In this document: in pieces, positions 58,313 to 64,000 of the stretch
How the letters are laid out: the number at the start of each line of letters is the position of its first letter
Position numbering within the stretch: the first letter of the stretch is position 1
Source: Obelidium mucronatum
Taxonomy: Eukaryota > Chytridiomycota > Chytridiomycetes > Chytridiales > Chytriomycetaceae
Length of the DNA: 64,000 nt
NCBI GenBank assembly: GCA_025765595.1
Contig: JAIVFH010000055.1
Coordinates: 62,001 to 126,000 of the forward strand
Reading direction: 5' to 3'
The notes under the pieces: generated by a model
Told to the model about the DNA's origin: nothing
Databases searched by the model: none
Seen by the model: the letters and a program-made list of their open reading frames with translations, nothing else
Made by a program: the position numbers and the translations under genes

Positions 58313-59568
58313 TTATTTGACTGCCTTGGCTTGAGTCTGCACACCAACACTTTTGGTTTGGCGGAAAGGAGGAAGACTGTATACAAAGCGGTTATACTCT
58401 TTTTGCAACTGATTGCTGAGAATATCTTGATCAATAAGTTTTTGAATAAACAGATTCGAGAGAATATGAACCTAAAATCCATTTAATATCATTGCATGGG
58501 TGAAGAAATCACTTGCATACCATTCCGTGTATCATAAACGCGATTGGAAGTAAGTAATACCAATTATTATGGTTCATGACATACAGAGTAAGTACAGATG
58601 GCGGAGAAAGCCAACTTGAATTTTCTATTTTAAAGAAAGGATACAACGCAAGGCAAAGCGGAGAACTACTTACGAAAACAAGGTTATTGACCATTTCGAT
58701 GGAGTCCAAACATTCAAAACCCAGTGGAATTCAATCTTGGGTTCCTTGGGCCCAAAATTTCGCGGCTGTTTCTGTCCACCCTTTTTGCCTGTACTCCAAG
58801 GTGTCCAGCTTGTCATTGCATCCCTCAAATTCTTCAAAGGTGTGCTCGGCTAGAGAACCAGCCGCTGTCGTCACCCCTCTTCTCTTCAAAGGAGTCGGTG
58901 TGTGTTTGAACGCCAGATTGTCATCCTCATCCTCCGAGTCGCTTTCGATCAAGGTCGCGTCCGTTGGCGCGACATCAAGTGACACCAAATTCGCGTTCTT
59001 TGTTTTTGCCTTTAGATTCCAAGAATCATCAAAAGGGCGATTTTCATCTGGTTCGGTCGGATGATGAAATAACGTGAATGATTGACTTCGTTTGATGAGG
59101 AACGCAGTGTTGGCAAGGGAGACAAGAATCACAAGAGCTTCAATGAATCTGGACTGTTTAAGGCGAGATATCAGCACACAACAGAAAAATATATAGCCGG
59201 AAGATTCAAGTAAAATTACCAAAGAGTGAAGCCAAGAGCTGTTGGATGTTGAAGATACCGTTGTTGCGGTGGTTGACTTAAGCGCCGAGTACTCGATGAA
59301 TTCATCATCAGTGAAGACATCACCATCATAAGTTTTTACGAGGAGGTATATAACGTTGAAAGCGATGCCGATAGAGTTGCTTGATTCAAGGGTTGGTTTG
59401 GATGAGCAGTCAATGTCCAACAACGAACCTGGCCTTATCCAGCCACTCATCCCATTCACACAACTGAAGCCATTCATTCAGAAATAATAGAAAATCGTAC
59501 GGTGCGCTCGCAATCCGTTCGTGAATCGGAGTCTTTTTGTAGACTCTTCTTTGGGGTGTTTTTGCCAT
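58313..59568 (-). CDS. Nur1/Mug154-like nuclear rim protein
   Basis: Nur1 partners the LEM protein Lem2/Heh1 at the inner nuclear membrane and helps silence rDNA and heterochromatin. From the ATG at 59568: HERIASAPYDFLLFLNEWLQ then CEWDEWLDKARF, like the Nur1 N-terminus (P-D-x-L-x-x-N-E ... D-W-D). Membrane segments lie near SLVILLESSGYIFFCCVLIS and EALVILVSLANTAFLI. The C-terminus HILSNLFIQKLIDQDILSNQ, LQKEYNRFVYSLPPFR and VGVQTQAK is the DUF2418 signature. The central region has an acidic Ser patch and a Pro/Thr loop. Several exons; the joins near 59440, 58720 and 58490 were not all resolved to the base. Confidence 0.72.
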
Positions 59569-59653
59569 GTTTTTTTTTTCTTGACTGCTTGCCTGTTTGC
59601 TTTTGAGAAGCTTTGATGATTCAAAATTAATGCAACTCAGTATAGTGGCGAGT

Positions 59654-60459
59654 TTATTCTAATTCGTGGACTTCATCGTACTCTGAAAGTTCAAGATTGT
59701 TTCCAGACCGAAACATGGCGACACCCACGTTCCAAAATGACAACCCAGCTGCAAAAAACATTGCAATAAAGATAAATAAGCGAATCACGAGAGGAATCCT
59801 TTCGATTGTGCTATGGGAAATCAATCCGAGACTTGCAACGACCAACGTCAACAAACAAATCGCATGCCCAGAATATCTCTTTATCCTCAACCATCTTTTG
59901 AAAATATAATTTCCATAAGAATCATATTTAAGAATTATATTCGGCACTCCTCCAAGAGGATTGGGTTTCTCACCGTTTTGACTTTGCAACTGTTCCAAAC
60001 ACTCGACTAGGAAACCAATGCATGATAATCCCGAGCACAGATACAGACAGCACCAGTGCGAATAGAGCCAAACCGCCGATTCCATGATACGATTTGAAAT
60101 GCTTTTTCCCCTTGTTGATCTTATTTTGGTAGATTGCTGCGAAGCCAATGATTGCAAAGGCGAGAGCGATGCATTGGCGCCAGGCATGTGATGCAATATT
60201 TTGATGCTTTGCTGCTGATAGTTTATCGGCTTGGTCCATGCGTTGGAGGGTCATGGCCGCTGAGAGCGATGTTCCAATGAACAAAGCCATGCTGATTGGA
60301 TGCAAGGAATATAGACGGTACTCAAAGAGAAATGGCCACGACAGCAGAAGCATTGCGAGAATCAAAAGGATGTTTGCGCCACGCTTGAGTGTATACATTG
60401 AATTTTGAATCGTATTTAATTCTTCTTCTGTAACTCCAACTCGATTATTAATTGCCATA
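59654..60459 (-). CDS. cytochrome b561-domain membrane protein (CYB561D2 type)
   Basis: A six-helix b-type cytochrome family that moves electrons across membranes. Heme-ligand-type histidines occur in the expected order: YRLYSLHPISMALF, HQNIASHAWRQCIALAF, KSYHGIGGLALFAL and RYSGHAICLLTLVV. There is no DOMON domain, so the protein is the short D1/D2 type. The ATG at 60459 is chosen. The frame change between HWFPS (about 60000) and ILKYDSYGNYIFKRW requires one short intron near 59950-60000. The C-terminus is a hydrophobic pair of helices and an acidic tail (ELSEYDEVHELE). Confidence 0.75.
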
Positions 60460-60680
60460 AATACCGTATCATCAGAGCACACTGTTCTTGATGAGTCTTA
60501 TAAATGTTCATTCAAGAACGACGAATTACTGCCGACCGCCAGTTTGGCGGGTGCAGCTTATTTGACAGTGACTGAGTTGTCATCTTTATCGCAAAGCTGA
60601 TTGTTTTGTTTTTTCATTCTTGTTGTCTTCGTGATTGGTGAAGTTGCATTGATAAACTTTTTACACACTTTATGTCAACT

Positions 60681-61726
60681 TTATGTGGCAGTGGTTGTTG
60701 GAACTGCTTTTCGACAGACAGGACACGTTGCATTCAATTTCAACCAACTCTCAATGCATGGTGGATGGAAGTGGTGGTTGCATGACAACTTGACGACGCT
60801 CTCTCCTTCTCCCTCATTTGTAAACTCGTCTTGACAGACTGCGCACTCCGGGTGCTCCCCCAAATCAGAACCTTTCACTGTTACATGCGGTAGTTGTGCG
60901 ACTTGTTCTTCAGTTAAATGGGGGGGTGCATTCGACCTGGTATGCAAGTCAATATTTGATAGGGGATGCGTTCTTGGAATCTTGAAGAACTCAACTGTCT
61001 CGCCTGCTCCATCAATTGAGTTACAATGTCATCAACACCGCCTTGGCCGAAAGCGTAATCCCTAGGATCGCCGACGCCTCCAAACAGGTGGAACAGTGGA
61101 TTTACCATACGCGGTTGTCGTCCATCAGCTTGTTGAAGTCCAGGCTCCTGGCCGAGTGCATTCCCCCCACGTCCAGCGGCCATCATTAGGATACTGTGTT
61201 GTAGTGATTAAAAAGCGCGAAGCAGCTTGTGCCCACCAAGAAACGCACCCCAGCAGATTCATAATGTCCTGCCGCCGTCTTTCTTCCTCCGCCGATTCGC
61301 CGGGATCGTTTGCGTCGGCGCCGCGCTCGGCCCGCATCTGCGCGTCTTCGAGCTCGCGGCGGCGGCGGCGCTGCGCCGCTGTTTCGGCAAACTGGCGCGC
61401 GCCGCCCGCGTCGGCGCCGGGCGGCGGCGCATCGACCGGCGCGGCGCCGAAGAACGCCGGGCGCGGCCGCAGCGGCAGTCCGCCGCCGGCGTTGCTGATC
61501 ACAAGCTGCGCAAGCAAGCCAAGCATCGGATCGGCGCCGGCGCCGGCTTCCGCTTCGATTTCTTCGAGCTCGGCTTCGGGGAGGACTTCGATAAAGTCGG
61601 AATTGCAGGTGGAACAGTTGGTGGGATCAACGCTGGGCGTGATTCCAACAGCCGCGGGAGGGTCAAACGAGCTCTGCAAAAGATGCGACAAATCAATCAG
61701 CAAACGATCGCTGATGGCCACTGGTG
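60681..61726 (-). CDS. RING-H2 E3 ubiquitin ligase, RNF115/RNF126-like
   Basis: The C-terminal RING-H2 is CAVCQDEF ... KLSCNHHFHPPCIESWLK ... CPVCR. Before it come YAFGQGGVDDIVTQLMEQAR and LTEEQVAQLPHVTV, diagnostic for RNF115/126. The N-terminal zinc-ribbon half NCSTCNSDFIEVLPEAELEE is present; the first CxxC half must lie in an exon I could not place. Introns: about 60900-60975 (donor gttgag, acceptor accag, joining MEQARQ to SNAPPHL) and about 61196-61250. The 5' half (61270-61600) is extremely GC-rich and Ala/Arg/Glu-biased. The start is unresolved and overlaps or abuts the divergent gene at 61761. Confidence 0.85.
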
Positions 61727-61760
61727 TACCTGGCACTGGTGGCAATAGAAGGGCATTTGA

Positions 61761-62784
61761 ATGATGGACTTTCTTGAGACTTTCTTTCAAAATCAATCCA
61801 ACTTCATGGACTCCATGGCAACCCAAGGACCGTCTTTTCTAGCAACAATTGTTGGAATCAAAGCTCGCAATATTGTGTTGGTTTTTCAAACTGGGTTTTG
61901 AGTGTACCTCTAACCAATTCACAATAGGTCCCGAGTCTGCTCCTCTTGCGGACGGAAAGTGGATCGCGAATCGACAATTACAGTTTGTGGAAACGTTTCA
62001 TTCTTTTGCGAAGGCGAAAGATGCAAAGAGAAACGGAGGGTTGGCGGGAAGTATGTGATTCAGGTCAGCCACTTGGCAACACTCTTGGTGATCGGGAGAC
62101 AATCTGACTAACGGGGTTCTTAACCAGATGACTCTTTTAAAAGGCAATCAAATAATCAAAGCCGTTGCATTCGACGGCGTTGCGAATGATCTCATTGGTT
62201 AGGAGTCTCCATGAACCATCCGAGACCAAACTGACGGCTAACATTCTTTCATTCACCCCTTTTCTCAGGAATCGAAGCCTGCTGAATATGATCAGGTATG
62301 TGCCTTTGGGTGTCCTTTGTTAGGGATGATTGACGAAAAACAGTTGGTCAACTCCAACCCATATCTCTCCAGTCTTCTTGAATTGCATCTTTCTTCGCTT
62401 CGTATGTCACGTCTCACTAAGTACAAAGGAGAAACAAAAGACAGTTTAGTCTATTTTCATTTCGCCTGCAACTTTGTAAGTAGAACCACCAAATTAATGA
62501 TTCCCAACAGCATCCGACATTGGAAAAAGATGAGTTGATCGACACATTGGATCCTTGCTGCAGGGATTTTGTAAGTTTATTGACTTGCCTCCTGTGAAAG
62601 ATCTTCAACGCTTGCATTTTGAGAAACTCCGTCGAAAGGAATTGACAATAGTATCTGGAACAGTCGATCTGAAAAGGAAAGAAGAGGCACGCGAAAATCA
62701 CGTGGTTGTTGGCTCTGATGCTGTCCTCGATGACGATGAGGGTGAAAGAGTGAAGCGTGTGAGGCTGCAAGTATTAGATAATTG
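61761..62784 (+). CDS. unrecognised multi-exon protein
   Basis: A first exon from the ATG at 61761 (MMDFLETFFQNQSNFMDSMA ... FLATIVGIKARN) is followed by donor-like sites. Later pieces look coding: LVNSNPYLSSLLELHLSSLR, PTLEKDELIDTL and a C-terminal exon GFCKFIDLPPVKDLQRLHFE, KLRRKELTIV ending at 62784. Short introns near 62297-62322 and 62450-62565 are likely. I do not recognise the family and could not close the whole frame, especially at 62050-62290. Divergent from the RING gene. Confidence 0.45.
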
Positions 62785-62823
62785 AGCATCCGTGCTATGT
62801 TGGAATACTCTGTGATAGAAGCA

Positions 62824-64000
62824 TGACTGTGACGGTGTGCAGTGCTATTTAAATAATCATCTTTTGTTCATGATTTATCTTCAAGTTGGACAAGTCAGTT
62901 TTGGAATCATACCTTAAGCACTTGAACTAACCACGCATTCCGCTCAACCCTTTAGTGCGGGATTCAAGTTGGACAATCTCTTGTTCACTACTTGGAGGAA
63001 GAGTATGTCTCTTAACTCTCGGTCTTGAGGGCCAAGCTTAACTAAGGATGCAATTCAGGTGTCCACAGGCCTTCTCCAAGCACTCCAACCAAACATCTTG
63101 AAGTCAGTGAAATTATCGTCGACACTGAAGAAAAGGTTGGCAGCATCGATCCTAACGTCAGTATCCCGCTCTTAAAACATCAAAACATAGTAGACATGGC
63201 AAAACATAGCCGCCGCTGCCGCCTCTTCACCGTCAAAGAAACAAATCGTAATGCAGGATCAACAGGTCGCGGAAATAACTGGGCGCATGGATACTCGGAT
63301 GATTTCGGAACAGAATCCACACTCGAAGTCATACGGCAAACAATCGAAAAGCAATCATCTTCGTATTCCCAAGGAACCATTTTATTTCAAAGTATTGCGG
63401 GTGGCACGGGGTCTGGTTTAGGGTCGCGTTTGACGGAAGATATTCGTGATGAGTTCCCCAAACGTTTTCTCTGGAACTGTGCGATTGCGCCGTTCGCGTC
63501 TGGGGAAACTGCATTACAGCATTATAATTCTCTCTTGTCGCTGGCTAAATTGCAGCAGAATTCTGACTTGATTTCTGTGTTTTCGAATGACGTTGTCATG
63601 AATGTGCTGACAAAACAACATGCCCTGTATAGAGGTCCTTCAGTTATTTTTTTTTCAGCATAGGCTATCGCCATTTTAACTTTTTCTTATTGGCTGCTTA
63701 GGAAACAAAACGGATCCTAAAATATCTTTGAGCGAACTGAATAACCAGATTGCTTCTTCGATGGCCGGTGTTCTCTTACCAACCTCTCCTGTTACAAGAA
63801 CCGACACAGGCGACTTAAATCACCTGCCGTAAGTGTTTCTTTTTCTTTTTCTCGGAGCCTGACACTCTCTCTTCAAACAGAATGCGTGGTTTCAATGGTT
63901 GGGATTTAATCACCCAAGTCGCGCCTATGCCGTCTTGCAAGCTCGTATCAATCTCTACATCGACGAACGCACTGGAAGTAGATAAACGCATGGGACTATT
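62824..64000 (+). CDS. TUBD1: delta-tubulin, 5' part (cut by window edge)
   Basis: Delta-tubulin is needed for triplet microtubules of basal bodies. Several short exons are visible. QVGQ joins over an intron to CGIQVGQSLVHYLEE, the N-terminal nucleotide-binding start. EIIVDTEEKVGSIDPN follows. The exon at about 63190-63635 has GRGNNWAHGYS, the tubulin signature IAGGTGSGLGSRL and ETALQHYNSLLSLAKLQQNS, closer to delta than to alpha, beta or gamma. Next are an exon with LSELNNQIASSMAGVLLPT and, after an intron, MRGFNGWDLITQVAPMPS. The sequence ends before the C-terminal domain. The first exon (ATG near 62824, MTVTV) is tentative. Confidence 0.82.

Overview
This window reads as nuclear DNA of a zoosporic (flagellated) fungus, most likely a chytrid. 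That assignment is inference. The genes are short and densely packed, often only 25-100 bp apart, and are broken by many small GT-AG introns (about 44-125 bp). The set includes families typical of fungi: Clr2-type silencing proteins, a Slm1/2-like BAR-PH protein, a UPF0658 Golgi protein, Nur1/Mug154, EAF7 and TFIIIA. It also includes proteins kept only by organisms with a flagellum or triplet basal body: DRC8/EFCAB2, ARMC9 and delta-tubulin. No tRNA, rRNA, CRISPR array or prokaryotic operon was seen.

Left part (0-29 kb), conserved housekeeping genes: mitochondrial succinyl-CoA:3-ketoacid CoA-transferase (-), SUMO E2 UBC9 (+), a first Clr2-like protein (+), the Slm-like BAR-PH protein (+), a UPF0658 membrane protein (-), a poorly conserved stretch, a second and much larger Clr2-like protein (-), GPN3 (+), a ubiquitin C-terminal hydrolase (+), TFIIF alpha (+), an intronless RNA ligase of the DRB0094/Rnl5 type (+), a SCOC/Slo1-like coiled-coil protein (-), VAP/Scs2 (+), EMC8/9 (-) and CtIP/Sae2 (+).

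Middle part (29-46.5 kb), accessory cell-surface region: three tandem paralogous membrane proteins (signal peptide, cysteine-rich PAN/apple-like ectodomain, one membrane segment, C-terminal SH3 domain) plus a decayed SH3 fragment; the third gene is split by a 1387-bp Harbinger-like DNA transposon. On the opposite strand lie two mucin-like single-pass membrane proteins. One is about 1950 residues with roughly a dozen ~40-residue repeats. The two share a cytoplasmic tail motif I do not recognise. Two frame-broken leucine-rich paralogues follow.

Right part (46.5-64 kb): TFIIIA (-), a hypothetical acidic protein (+), EAF7/MRGBP (-), CENP-A (-), DRC8 (+), ARMC9 (-), an ankyrin-type protein (+), Nur1-like (-), a cytochrome b561-family protein (-), an RNF115/126-like RING E3 (-), an unrecognised protein (+) and a delta-tubulin gene cut by the right edge.

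Two functional themes stand out. Silencing and centromere chromatin is represented by two Clr2 proteins, CENP-A, Nur1 and EAF7. The flagellum is represented by DRC8, ARMC9 and delta-tubulin. The surface-protein cluster is the best candidate for an undescribed system: SH3-bearing receptors sit next to membrane proteins whose tails are rich in PxxP. Exon positions come from reading splice sites by eye and checking frame arithmetic. A few genes contain single-base frame breaks that no intron explains, listed as a separate finding.
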